Made by a program: the position numbers and the translations under genes. This document shows, piece after piece, positions 8,972 through 16,860 of a DNA stretch of 64,000 nt (position 1 is the stretch's first letter; every line of letters starts with the position of its first letter). The notes below the pieces were generated by a model. It made no database searches. It was not told the DNA's origin and saw only the letters and a program-made list of their open reading frames with translations. The DNA comes from Catonia carolina (lineage: Eukaryota; Arthropoda; Insecta; Hemiptera; Achilidae), in contig JAQMRL010000041.1 in the NCBI GenBank assembly GCA_035578175.1, positions 62,001-126,000 of the forward strand, given 5' to 3'.

Positions 8972-9589
8972 CTAGTCCACTGTCTCCTCTTGCGATTTTA
9001 CAATTGTTTTATACGCAGCATACTCATCTTGCAACCTGTCTGTCCACCACGCAACATGTGACGTTTTTACCTTAGTTATCCCCTCTACAATCTTTGATTC
9101 GTCATACCATATGTCACGTACATGTTTAGTCAGGCTTGGTATATGTTTATCAAACCAAAACCACTCGGAGGTTGTCAAAGAAATTTTATTGTTTTTATTA
9201 TCGACAACCTGAACGTACCATTTTCCAAAAATTTGTTTCACCTCCACCACGGAATGTGAGTTGTCATCTGTGATGGCTTTTAAGTGACATGTAATTTTTG
9301 TGCTCTTGTCCAACGCTAGTTGTATGTGATCCCGATTATTCACCATTAATTTCCACAAGTGGTACGACAAGACCACACGTTTGCGAGGGGCTGTGAATAC
9401 GACCGCGGTATTAAAGTTTTGATTGGAACAAACCAGCCCGACGCTTACATGTTTATCAAATTTATTGTTTAACGTGTATGTTAGCGGTAAAAATATGTAA
9501 TACATACCGTTTATTGATGGTGTTGTCCGTCCTGGCAACAGTGTTTCCGTGTCCTCAGCGTCCTGCGACAGAGAATACCGTGAGCCCAT
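8972..9589 (-). CDS. Unknown Maverick protein beside the capsid genes
   Basis: It encodes 205 residues from the ATG at 9589. The protein is mixed charged and beta-prone, with aromatic clusters (SEWFWFDKH, HVAWW) and no signal peptide or membrane segment. A TATATATA-type box lies at 9634-9648, 45-60 bp upstream. It lies between the major capsid gene and its 194-residue partner. No family is recognised. Confidence 0.6.
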   Translation of the reverse strand: MGSRYSLSQDAEDTETLLPGRTTPSINGMYYIFLPLTYTLNNKFDKHVSVGLVCSNQNFNTAVVFTAPRKRVVLSYHLWKLMVNNRDHIQLALDKSTKITCHLKAITDDNSHSVVEVKQIFGKWYVQVVDNKNNKISLTTSEWFWFDKHIPSLTKHVRDIWYDESKIVEGITKVKTSHVAWWTDRLQDEYAAYKTIVKSQEETVD

Positions 9590-9633
9590 ACTGCCGAGAT
9601 AAAACTAAAGTGTTTTCTAGTATGTAGATACAA

Positions 9634-9648
9634 TTTATATATATATAG
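9634..9648 (-). promoter_or_regulatory. TATA box of the 205-residue gene
   Basis: A TATATATATATAAA-type run on the minus strand, about 50 bp upstream of the ATG at 9589. Confidence 0.6.
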
Positions 9649-9661
9649 GTTGGTACACTCA

Positions 9662-10873
9662 TTACAAAAGTTTACGTACCGTGCCAGTCAACGGTTTGTA
9701 TTCCACCACGGCATCGTAAACGATCAAACAGTAAGCTACCGTTTCAGCGGGTACCGTTTGTTCCGTTTCGATTTCCAACCTTAAATCAACGGCACCCGTT
9801 TTTAAAGTTTCATTTTGCTTAGAACAGTCAATAACGTATACTGCACCGTTCTGCTTGAATTCTGACAAATTTAAAAAAGGACCTGTACCAGTGTCACACG
9901 AGTAGGACGATTTAAACCGAGAATAGGCGTCGTAAAACAAGTTCATATCACCGTGCACATTATCGTATGGAAAATACTCACTGTTCAAATATAACTTAAC
10001 ATTGCGGACTGCGACTGAACCACCGCCGCTGTTGAACTGTGAAGGATTAGCGTTTGGGTTAGCTTTCTTTTTTGTATGAAAGGCGACAATCACGTACCTA
10101 GCCGTTTCCATGTGTGAAGAAGTCTTAACCGACCACAGATGATGGTTTGTCTGTGGGAAAGATGGGTATTCGTGTAATTCCCATCTCCGAAAGAATATCT
10201 GAACTGGTCTGTCTGATTCAACAAGTTTCAACAAACTTAATCGTGTCACGTCATTCACACGAATGTAAGGTATTTTCCAATGAACTTTTTTTAATGTCAA
10301 TAAGAAATCTTTTTTCGCATCTGGCAACAGGACAGCGTCTTTATCGGTCGGAGCACGCAAAAGTATCAGTTCTTGCTTGACGGGTAAAGTGATTTTGGTG
10401 TAATCGTCAAAGACGGGTAAGAGAAATTTTAACGGATAACAAAATGAAAATTTTCCACTCGTGCTATCTACAGAGATCGAACCGATTGATTCGTTCCAAC
10501 CTGCGTTCGCAAGAGCCTTATCGTTTGCATTTAAGGTAAGATAATTTTTTATTGTAGATGTAATCCCAGGATTCTTTACCCTATCCACTTCTATACCGCT
10601 AATTTCGTACCTGATTTCATCGAAAAGAAAAGCGATCGCGTTATTCACTAATTTATAGTTAACGTTCACTGTGTCTGCCTTTTCCAGTAACGTACCTTCA
10701 ATGTAGAGGAAGCTTTCGCTGGGCAATGTGAATACATCTTGTTGTTGAATAGGGATTCTTATCTCATCATTATTGTTGTAAGTGGTTGACGCGTACGGTG
10801 TGTGACTGTGGTACTCCCAACTTGTAAATACATCATTGAAAACCGGTTTATCTTGAACGTTCAACACTTCCAT
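9662..10873 (-). CDS. MCP: Major capsid protein, double jelly-roll (hexon-like)
   Basis: It encodes 403 residues from the ATG at 10873. The N-terminus (NNNDEIRIPIQQQDVFTLP) and the LFDEIRYEISGIEVD strand, together with the C-terminal VVEYKP region, match by recall the major capsid protein of invertebrate Mavericks. The family folds as two stacked jelly rolls and forms the hexon-like trimers of an icosahedral shell. A Gly/Ser/Asn-rich loop occurs at about residues 275-287. It is directly downstream of the penton-like gene. I see no TATA box within 60 bp, so it may depend on a more distant promoter or on the mRNA of its neighbour. Confidence 0.8.
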   Translation of the reverse strand: MEVLNVQDKPVFNDVFTSWEYHSHTPYASTTYNNNDEIRIPIQQQDVFTLPSESFLYIEGTLLEKADTVNVNYKLVNNAIAFLFDEIRYEISGIEVDRVKNPGITSTIKNYLTLNANDKALANAGWNESIGSISVDSTSGKFSFCYPLKFLLPVFDDYTKITLPVKQELILLRAPTDKDAVLLPDAKKDFLLTLKKVHWKIPYIRVNDVTRLSLLKLVESDRPVQIFFRRWELHEYPSFPQTNHHLWSVKTSSHMETARYVIVAFHTKKKANPNANPSQFNSGGGSVAVRNVKLYLNSEYFPYDNVHGDMNLFYDAYSRFKSSYSCDTGTGPFLNLSEFKQNGAVYVIDCSKQNETLKTGAVDLRLEIETEQTVPAETVAYCLIVYDAVVEYKPLTGTVRKLL

Positions 10874-10982
10874 GACACCTCAAACACGAAAACCTATGGA
10901 TTTTAAAAACCGTATGTTATGAGGTTTCAACTTGTTCAAGGTCGACTTACGACTGCCAACTGAACATGTGTGTTCATTGTAC

Positions 10983-11840
10983 TTATATGTTTTTCGTGGT
11001 AAAATAACCAGACCCATCTCTTGTACGTCTTAAATGCAATCGCAAAGAGATTACTTCGTTTGCAAAGTTTATGAGATTGCCTTCTTGGTCTTCCAGGCGG
11101 ATGACAATAGACTGAAGGCGTTTAACGTTTACTGGTAAATATATAACGTTGGTAGGCGTCTCCAACAGTTTATAACCAGGGTCAACGGCCAAGGGAAATT
11201 CATGTAGAATATGTGTTTCTTTTCCGTTATCGTAAGATCCTTGCACAATATTGCACAACACCCTGATGATATTTACCTTGATGATGTTTACTTCGTTTTC
11301 TGATACGTGCCATTTGTTTGGCTCCAACACCCGCTCTGTAAAACCTAACATTGCAGACAAATTGTTTGGTTGTGTGAAATCTATGGGGCGTGAAGAGTAA
11401 ATTTCCGTATGCAGAGTATTATTGTTTGCTTTAAGATGAAATTCCAGTGGAATGTTAGCTCGTAAACACGTCTCTTTTATGTATTTCTCTAAATCTTCCA
11501 GCTCGTACGCGCCTTGTGGTATCACGATCGACACCCCAGCATTCGACTTATCTTTATCTAGAATTTTCTGTTCGACGTCCGAGTACATTGTGGTCGCCCT
11601 GCCCCTGTTGATCGGTTCGTCGGAAACTATAACTTTACCTTCTGCGTCAGGCAGTTGATGTTGCCCGGCGTCTGCATTGCCAAAAAAAAAGGTGTTGTTA
11701 ACATCTTTTTCCACGTTTGGGATTGTGTTGTAAGTGGATAGATTGATTAGTCCGATTTCCCAGTCGGTGGTGCTGCCAAGTTCGACGGGGGGAAAAACAT
11801 CACATTGAAGTACCGAACCGCGGCCGGAAATAGAAAACAT
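10983..11840 (-). CDS. mCP: Minor capsid protein, penton-like
   Basis: It encodes 285 residues from the ATG at 11840, one base after the protease stop. It is beta-rich, with an N-terminal segment on local environment strands (DWEIGLINLSTYNTIPN), a YELEDLEKYI helix and a LSAMLGF strand that recall Maverick minor capsid (single jelly-roll, vertex) proteins. A TATAAAAG box at 11900-11907 sits inside the protease coding region, so the gene can have its own promoter. Role at the five-fold vertices is inferred from family knowledge and its position beside the major capsid gene. Confidence 0.7.
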   Translation of the reverse strand: MFSISGRGSVLQCDVFPPVELGSTTDWEIGLINLSTYNTIPNVEKDVNNTFFFGNADAGQHQLPDAEGKVIVSDEPINRGRATTMYSDVEQKILDKDKSNAGVSIVIPQGAYELEDLEKYIKETCLRANIPLEFHLKANNNTLHTEIYSSRPIDFTQPNNLSAMLGFTERVLEPNKWHVSENEVNIIKVNIIRVLCNIVQGSYDNGKETHILHEFPLAVDPGYKLLETPTNVIYLPVNVKRLQSIVIRLEDQEGNLINFANEVISLRLHLRRTRDGSGYFTTKNI

Positions 11841-11841
11841 T

Positions 11842-12198
11842 TTACTGTGCTCGTAAAAATTTCAAACACAAATGACCGCAGTTGACTTTTTTCTGCTCTC
11901 TTTTATAGTTGTATTGTACAGTGATTCGCGATCCATTTAACCCCGTTTTCCAATATCGTACCAACTCCGGTGGTGGACGTAAGTTACCATAACTGTCATA
12001 ATAGTTGACGTGATCGGCGAGTTTGCGATAACACACCCAATGAGTACCACGCCCACTTTCTTTGTCCAAATTCACGATTCCGCTTTCATTTTTTCGTACC
12101 CGCGTCGGCAGGTTGTTCAACATGAAAACGCCCCGAAAATACGTTACCTGGTCAGCATATTGTAAAAGTTCTTGACCGTTTAGCGGACGCGACGGCAA
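11842..12198 (-). CDS. PRO: Adenain-like cysteine protease (PRO)
   Basis: Counting from TTG at 12198, the catalytic set is His53 in GTHWVCY, Asp68 in YYDSYG and Cys107 in NCGHLC, as in adenovirus-type maturation proteases (family C5). The enzyme would cleave capsid precursors. The start is a problem: no ATG precedes the Met at residue 26, yet the frame is open further upstream to about 12345, inside the PLA2 gene. An A10 run (coding strand, 12209-12218) lies in that overlap, so ribosomal or transcriptional slippage from the PLA2 frame, or a short 93-residue product, are the options. It ends one base before the minor capsid ATG. Confidence 0.75.
   Translation of the reverse strand: MPSRPLNGQELLQYADQVTYFRGVFMLNNLPTRVRKNESGIVNLDKESGRGTHWVCYRKLADHVNYYDSYGNLRPPPELVRYWKTGLNGSRITVQYNYKREQKKVNCGHLCLKFLRAQ
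11900..11907 (-). promoter_or_regulatory. TATA box of the minor capsid gene
   Basis: TATAAAAG on the minus strand inside the PRO frame, 60 bp upstream of the minor capsid ATG. Confidence 0.5.
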
Positions 12199-12755
12199 CG
12201 AGTTGAGGTTTTTTTTTTCCTCAACTGCATCCCACGCCCTTTGTAATTTTTTAGATACACACCGCGACCTTTGTAATTTTTTAAATACAATCCTTGTCCT
12301 ACTACTGTGGTAGCTGCTGCACGGCGAGACCGTTCACGTCCACTCCTACGTCGTCGTCGTCGTAGTCGTCGTCGTAATCCGCCCCCAAATTTAGTTTTCA
12401 GCTTCATCAGGTTTGTCACTGTCCACGCGGCCGCTTTCTCTGCTGCACTTGCGTCACCCGCTTTTACCCGTTCCCACGCTCGTTCAGCCAACACCCGATC
12501 CGCTTCTACCCGTTTTCCGCTGTCGGTGTACTTTGAGTAAGCGATGTCGTGTTCCTTACACGCTGAATCCAATTTATTTATCCCTCGATCGCCTCGTCTC
12601 AACCGCTCCTGTAATTTAGTACCGGGTCCACAGTACTGGTAACCAGGAATATGTAGTTCTACCGGTAATAAGTCGATGGTACGATTCAATATCTTTCCGC
12701 CGATCTCGCTGATTGCGTCAAGCAGTCCTGCTCCCTTCTGACGTTTTACAAACAT
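12180..12755 (-). CDS. Parvovirus-type phospholipase A2 with basic tail
   Basis: It encodes 191 residues from the ATG at 12755; the frame in front opens only with GTG. Residues 41-45, YCGPG, are the calcium-binding loop and CKEHDIAY (His69, Asp70) is the catalytic helix of the secreted PLA2 fold found in parvovirus VP1. In that family the enzyme helps particles leave endosomes. Residues about 125-150 are Arg-rich, and there are two copies of a YLKNYKGRG repeat before a Lys/Arg-rich end. This suggests nuclear targeting or DNA binding, like an adenovirus core protein. The gene overlaps the protease frame and contains an A10 run close to its end. A TATAAAAG box lies at 12786-12793. Confidence 0.85.
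   Translation of the reverse strand: MFVKRQKGAGLLDAISEIGGKILNRTIDLLPVELHIPGYQYCGPGTKLQERLRRGDRGINKLDSACKEHDIAYSKYTDSGKRVEADRVLAERAWERVKAGDASAAEKAAAWTVTNLMKLKTKFGGGLRRRLRRRRRRSGRERSRRAAATTVVGQGLYLKNYKGRGVYLKNYKGRGMQLRKKKTSTRCRRVR
12209..12218 (-). other. A10 run, possible slippage site between PLA2 and PRO frames
   Basis: Ten A residues on the coding strand lie near the end of the PLA2 frame. The protease frame is open across this point and has no ATG of its own upstream of its catalytic His other than residue 26. The site may be functional or may be a length variant or sequencing error. Confidence 0.45.
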
Positions 12756-12785
12756 TCTCACACATATTTATAGTTTTTGCACACA

Positions 12786-12793
12786 CTTTTATA
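12786..12793 (-). promoter_or_regulatory. TATA box of the PLA2 gene
   Basis: TATAAAAG on the minus strand, about 31-38 bp upstream of the ATG at 12755. A second TATAAATA at 12765-12772 is too near the ATG to serve it. Confidence 0.6.
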
Positions 12794-12860
12794 CCTTTTT
12801 TTACATCTATATTGAGGAAAAAATGATGTTTTAATATGTAATCATCATATTATTTTAATC

Positions 12861-14585
12861 TCAAATGTCATCCATGTTAAGAGTATATGAAACCCCACTA
12901 GTGGGCTCTTCAGTTTTCATATTGCTGCCACTGTTTAGTCTATCGTTTAAATAAGATAATATTACTGCATCGTTTCCAATCGATGGTGCGCCTACGTTTG
13001 TAAGTCTTCTATTTTCCATATCATATCCATCACCTTTTTTATCTAATTTGAAGCCAAAACCCCTATCTCCTTTCGGTCCTGCTTTGCCTGGAGGTCCTTG
13101 AGGACCGACTATTGGTTGCAATTCTGGTCCCATCTTGTAATGTTGATGCCGATGAATAATTTTTATCAGCGTGTCCAAAAAATCTTTGGCAATTTGATCT
13201 ATTTTTGGATCGTCCACCACTTCTTCAGGCGTCAATGGAAGCGCCTCCGGTCCATGTACACTTCTGATTTTACGCCGTTGCGATCTCTCTACAACATCTA
13301 AAAAGTTTGTTAAGGCTTGCGTAACGTAATCTCTGTTTACGGCGTCTGTCGGTCCTATTGGATGTGGAACGTTAATAATGCGTTTTCCTTGCACATCGAA
13401 CGCTTGCAGTTTTGAATTAAATTTCATTCCTTCACCCGATTCTCCACGTGGTCCTGGCGCTCCCTGTTCACCCTGTGGACCTGGAACGCCTGCTGGCCCT
13501 GGAGGACCAACCAAAACTTCAGGTGAAATATAATACGTCTCGCTGAACTCTTGCAACCGGTCTCTCAACGATTGAGTCAGCTTTTTAAATTCGTTCACAT
13601 CACCGGAGGCGGTTCGCTCGCCACGCTGTTGTTTTTGCAGATGAATCGCCATTTGCACAGACGTTTCAAACACTTCGTTGCAAACGTCCCGCACTTGATT
13701 TAAATTGGTCGCGTCGTTTCCACTTTTTCCACTCGCCACATTGATAAGTCTGCACTTTTTCACGTCCACACTTTTATCACCGAATACGAGCGCCTTTTCC
13801 AAAGCCGATTGCTTGGCATAATTCCAGTTTAGATAGCCGAGTGTGACGGCATCGTTGTCTTCATCGGGCACGCCTACATTTTTCACCACGTAATTGTGCA
13901 TGTCTACCTGCTTTGCGGACGCGTCCACATCCAAATTAGTATGTTCTTTGTGATATTTCAAGGTGACTGCGTCTTGGTCGTTGATGGGTGAACCCACAGC
14001 CGTCAGGCGTTTATTGTTAAACGCTGGATTTCCTTCGGAATCTGTTGTCGCTGCTCCTGCCGCTACTGCGTCTAGACTCGCTGCTACGGCTGCTGTTGCT
14101 GATGACGTCGCTTCTAGAGTGGTTCGCATGTCCGCCTTGGTGGCGTAGTTTTTTGAGAGGTACTGGACGGGTACTGCATCGTTTTGGTCAACGGGTTCTC
14201 CAACATTTTTCACGCGTATATAGTTGGCATCGTAAACGTTGTCAGACAGATTAGTTGTCAAACAGGTTTTTTTCATGGCCCGCAAATTGATTGCGTCACT
14301 GTCCGCCTCAGGATCGGCCACGTTGATAATTTTTCTCTTCTTTACATCAACGCTCAACGAGTTTGGATCAAGTGTAATACAATCGACTTTACGTGCAGCG
14401 TCCGTATCTGATATAGGAACATTCAAATTACGTAAACGTTTTCCCTGCACGTCGATGTCACCGTCTTTGGTCAACTTTAAGGTAAACCCCGACGGGCGGC
14501 CAGCAACATGATGATGATATTGATCACCCTCACTATAACGTCGTCTGACGTATCTATTGGAGTGACCAAACTTGTCGATACTCAT
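12861..14585 (-). CDS. Collagen-like fibre/attachment protein with 8 DAV repeats
   Basis: It encodes 574 residues from the ATG at 14585. Eight copies of a repeat of the form 'R-L-x-N-V-x-x-P-...-DAV-...-Y-L' have their Asp-Ala near residues 62, 97, 135, 205, 245, 290, 414 and 539, a pattern known from tailed-phage tail fibres. Two Gly-x-y collagen segments at residues 360-386 and 494-511 would form triple helices. An Ala-rich stretch (160-180) and a coiled-coil-prone part (300-350) lie between. A trimeric spike at the capsid vertex is a reasonable inference. It lies between the DUF8207-like gene and PLA2. TATAAAAG lies at 14625-14632. Confidence 0.8.
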   Translation of the reverse strand: MSIDKFGHSNRYVRRRYSEGDQYHHHVAGRPSGFTLKLTKDGDIDVQGKRLRNLNVPISDTDAARKVDCITLDPNSLSVDVKKRKIINVADPEADSDAINLRAMKKTCLTTNLSDNVYDANYIRVKNVGEPVDQNDAVPVQYLSKNYATKADMRTTLEATSSATAAVAASLDAVAAGAATTDSEGNPAFNNKRLTAVGSPINDQDAVTLKYHKEHTNLDVDASAKQVDMHNYVVKNVGVPDEDNDAVTLGYLNWNYAKQSALEKALVFGDKSVDVKKCRLINVASGKSGNDATNLNQVRDVCNEVFETSVQMAIHLQKQQRGERTASGDVNEFKKLTQSLRDRLQEFSETYYISPEVLVGPPGPAGVPGPQGEQGAPGPRGESGEGMKFNSKLQAFDVQGKRIINVPHPIGPTDAVNRDYVTQALTNFLDVVERSQRRKIRSVHGPEALPLTPEEVVDDPKIDQIAKDFLDTLIKIIHRHQHYKMGPELQPIVGPQGPPGKAGPKGDRGFGFKLDKKGDGYDMENRRLTNVGAPSIGNDAVILSYLNDRLNSGSNMKTEEPTSGVSYTLNMDDI

Positions 14586-14595
14586 TGTTCACTTA

Positions 14596-15510
14596 TTAGT
14601 GTCGATTTGTTTTCAACGCACCGCCTTTTATAATACCGGCTTCACGCAGTTCCTCAACTATCGATTGGATTTCGTTTGTATGACCGACATTGCCGGCCGC
14701 TTGTGACGCCAACAACAAACGCAACCGGTCACATAGTTCGTTCACATCGTCCCAATGCACGTACTGAATACGACTGTCTGTCAACACCATGCCGCTTCCT
14801 ACGGTGGGAGGAGGAGTGGCTTTGTTGAAAAGCGGTTTGATAATTTGTGTGTATTTGTAACCACGATTCGAGTTTATCTGTCGCCCTGGATCATATCCTT
14901 GCCGATAGGCGTTTGTTTGTATCAATATCTTGTGGTATGTGTGTAGATCGTCTGTTGTATACGAGACGGGTTCCTTTTCAAAGATCAACGAGTGAAGACC
15001 CGCGGTCATGTTGTAACTAACTCTACCAATTAACAATTTCATACGACCAAATTTCACCTCTTTATCACCAATCATCAACTTGTCGTTTTCCAAGTATACC
15101 CCGTACACGTGATCCATCGTGTTAGTGACATCATCTATCAGCATTTGCAGATAATATTTGGTGGGATTTTTATCGCTCATGGAATCAATTACTCTTGATT
15201 CGTTTGCTATTGACTTTCTTCTAGGCGCGGTCGGCGTACTGGTTTCCTTTGGTTTAAATGGAAACTCTGTGTCATCCCAACGCTTTTCCTCATCTACATA
15301 TTTGTCCTCAAGCACTTCTTCTTCTTCTGTTTTAACCACATCGTCCGATTTTTTGATGAATTCTTTCAAAGGAGTGACAATCGGTCTCAAACGTTTCTCC
15401 AAAAGCTCCTCAGACTCAATCACACCCGTCGTGAAAGCTCTGTGCTTACGTTTAATATTGTCCCGTAAACGTTGCACCTGTAACGCCACCGACAATTGTC
15501 GCTTATCCAT
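14596..15510 (-). CDS. Conserved Maverick protein (DUF8207-like)
   Basis: It encodes 304 residues from the ATG at 15510. The N-terminal half is charged and probably coiled or disordered, with an acidic KTEEEEVLEDK patch. The C-terminal half contains a compact domain with KLMIGDKEVKFGRMKLLIG, and then 'HWDDVNELCDRLRLLLASQA' near the end, followed by NEIQSIVEELREAGII. By recall these are hallmarks of a protein found in almost every insect Maverick, which I associate with the DUF8207 label. Its function is not known to me. It sits between the ATPase and the fibre gene, so a structural or assembly role is likely. Confidence 0.7.
   Translation of the reverse strand: MDKRQLSVALQVQRLRDNIKRKHRAFTTGVIESEELLEKRLRPIVTPLKEFIKKSDDVVKTEEEEVLEDKYVDEEKRWDDTEFPFKPKETSTPTAPRRKSIANESRVIDSMSDKNPTKYYLQMLIDDVTNTMDHVYGVYLENDKLMIGDKEVKFGRMKLLIGRVSYNMTAGLHSLIFEKEPVSYTTDDLHTYHKILIQTNAYRQGYDPGRQINSNRGYKYTQIIKPLFNKATPPPTVGSGMVLTDSRIQYVHWDDVNELCDRLRLLLASQAAGNVGHTNEIQSIVEELREAGIIKGGALKTNRH
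14625..14632 (-). promoter_or_regulatory. TATA box of the fibre gene
   Basis: TATAAAAG on the minus strand, 40 bp upstream of the ATG at 14585. Confidence 0.65.
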
Positions 15511-15548
15511 TTTACAAACACTCGAGTAGTTTGGTGGTGAATCACTCG

Positions 15549-15556
15549 TATTTATA
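15549..15556 (-). promoter_or_regulatory. TATA box of the DUF8207-like gene
   Basis: TATAAATA on the minus strand, about 40 bp upstream of the ATG at 15510. It overlaps the last codons of the ATPase. Confidence 0.65.
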
Positions 15557-16253
15557 CCCGAACAAACTCATCGAAACCGACCCGATAACGACCTTCATTT
15601 ATATTGCTGTCTTTGTCTACTACGAGAAAATTTTTTCCATTGCTATTGTTCCATGCCAACGAGCAGATTTCTTTAAATTTATTAAACGGAATGTCAGTAT
15701 TTACGTGATCCGAATGAATATGATGTAAATTTAAATCGTCTTGTTTGAATACAACAATCAAGTTGGCGTTGTCTCTGATCAAATGTTTGGGGATCCTACT
15801 GTACGATTGACCCAAATAAAAGGTGTCTAATTTGTTGTGACGTCCCATTGTGAAATAGTTTCTTATGTTGTCGTGTTTTTCGCATGCAATGTCGTCAAAT
15901 ACCATCAAAGAATTGGGTCTGGCTTTACTCGGATGGTAAACATTTTCGTTTTCGTTAAATGTAAAATAACCGACAGTAGGTACGCCCTTCATTATGTGAG
16001 ATAAAAACTGATATTTCGGTTGCTTCAGCGACTTTGAAAAAACATATAAATTTTTAAATTTCAGTCCGTTCTCGGAGAAAATCAGATTAAACAGTAAATT
16101 CGTTTTTCCACAATTTGAGGGACCGCAAATTATACACCTGATTGTGTTGGGAAGGAGATTGCTGTGTCGTTTTCCGTGCTTCGATTTTATGGGTTCGGTG
16201 TACTTGTCAAAATTTATTACATCGAGTTTATCTTTTTGAGGAATACGTTCCAT
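15552..16253 (-). CDS. ATPase: Genome-packaging ATPase (FtsK/A32-like)
   Basis: It encodes 233 residues from the ATG at 16253. The longer frame starts with TTG and runs through the TATA box at 16303-16310, so it is rejected. Walker A is CGPSNCGKTNLL near residue 45, and Walker B is LMVFDDIACE about 75 residues later. This is the A32/FtsK-HerA class that drives DNA into preformed capsids in Mavericks, virophages and large DNA viruses. The length is usual for the family. No broken motif is seen. Confidence 0.88.
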   Translation of the reverse strand: MERIPQKDKLDVINFDKYTEPIKSKHGKRHSNLLPNTIRCIICGPSNCGKTNLLFNLIFSENGLKFKNLYVFSKSLKQPKYQFLSHIMKGVPTVGYFTFNENENVYHPSKARPNSLMVFDDIACEKHDNIRNYFTMGRHNKLDTFYLGQSYSRIPKHLIRDNANLIVVFKQDDLNLHHIHSDHVNTDIPFNKFKEICSLAWNNSNGKNFLVVDKDSNINEGRYRVGFDEFVRV

Positions 16254-16290
16254 TATAGTTGACTGGTTGATTGGAACAAAGCGATTATAC

Positions 16291-16815
16291 TTAATTGCGT
16301 GCAATATATACCCTTTTACTGTTTTTGTACGTCATATAAAAATTTGCTCCGATTCCGACAAAGACAAACAATGCATAGACGACCAATAAAGCTATTATAC
16401 CTACACCGCTGTAATCAAATTTTAAGGTATTTTTTTCTTGTGGTGGTACACATGATTTGTTACACATTAAATTAACATCTATTGGTGAAATAGAATTGTT
16501 GATAATATCATTCACTTTCTTGTCCAATGGGTCGATTGTTTTTAAGTTTATGCATTTTGACACGCTATACAGTTCACGAAACGTACAGACGTTAAAGGTT
16601 AAATTGTCTCTGCTCAAGTAGTACCATAAACTGTAAATTTTTTCAAAATCAGATGGGACATTATATCCTTGCAACGAATGGATACATCCCTTCAAGTGAA
16701 ATTTGATCGTATCATCGAACGGAGAGCTGTTGAATAGTGTGTAATGGAAATTTGTTTTGTCTGTAACTACTACAACGAGAAAGAACATTGAAAGTACAAA
16801 CGTCACCGACCACAT
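16291..16815 (-). CDS. Membrane/secreted glycoprotein-like Maverick protein
   Basis: I start at the first ATG, 16815, giving 174 residues; the frame extends upstream only with a GTG. The N-terminus (MWSVTFVLSMFFLVVVV) is a clear signal peptide or anchor. A luminal region with five cysteines and N-glycosylation-type sequons (NLT, NKS) follows. A hydrophobic segment of about 22 residues (IIALLVVYALFVFVG) near the C-terminus precedes a short Lys/Arg tail, so the topology is probably type I. It lies between integrase and ATPase. Function is unknown; a virion or host-membrane role is inference. Confidence 0.6.
   Translation of the reverse strand: MWSVTFVLSMFFLVVVVTDKTNFHYTLFNSSPFDDTIKFHLKGCIHSLQGYNVPSDFEKIYSLWYYLSRDNLTFNVCTFRELYSVSKCINLKTIDPLDKKVNDIINNSISPIDVNLMCNKSCVPPQEKNTLKFDYSGVGIIALLVVYALFVFVGIGANFYMTYKNSKRVYIARN
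16303..16310 (-). promoter_or_regulatory. TATA box of the ATPase gene
   Basis: TATATATT on the minus strand, 50 bp upstream of the ATG at 16253. Confidence 0.55.
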
Positions 16816-16852
16816 GTCAAACTCAAATGTGACAACGGCAGTGAAACATGTA

Positions 16853-16860
16853 CATTTATA
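16853..16860 (-). promoter_or_regulatory. TATA box of the membrane-protein gene
   Basis: TATAAATG on the minus strand, 40 bp upstream of the ATG at 16815. It touches the end of the integrase frame. Confidence 0.5.
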
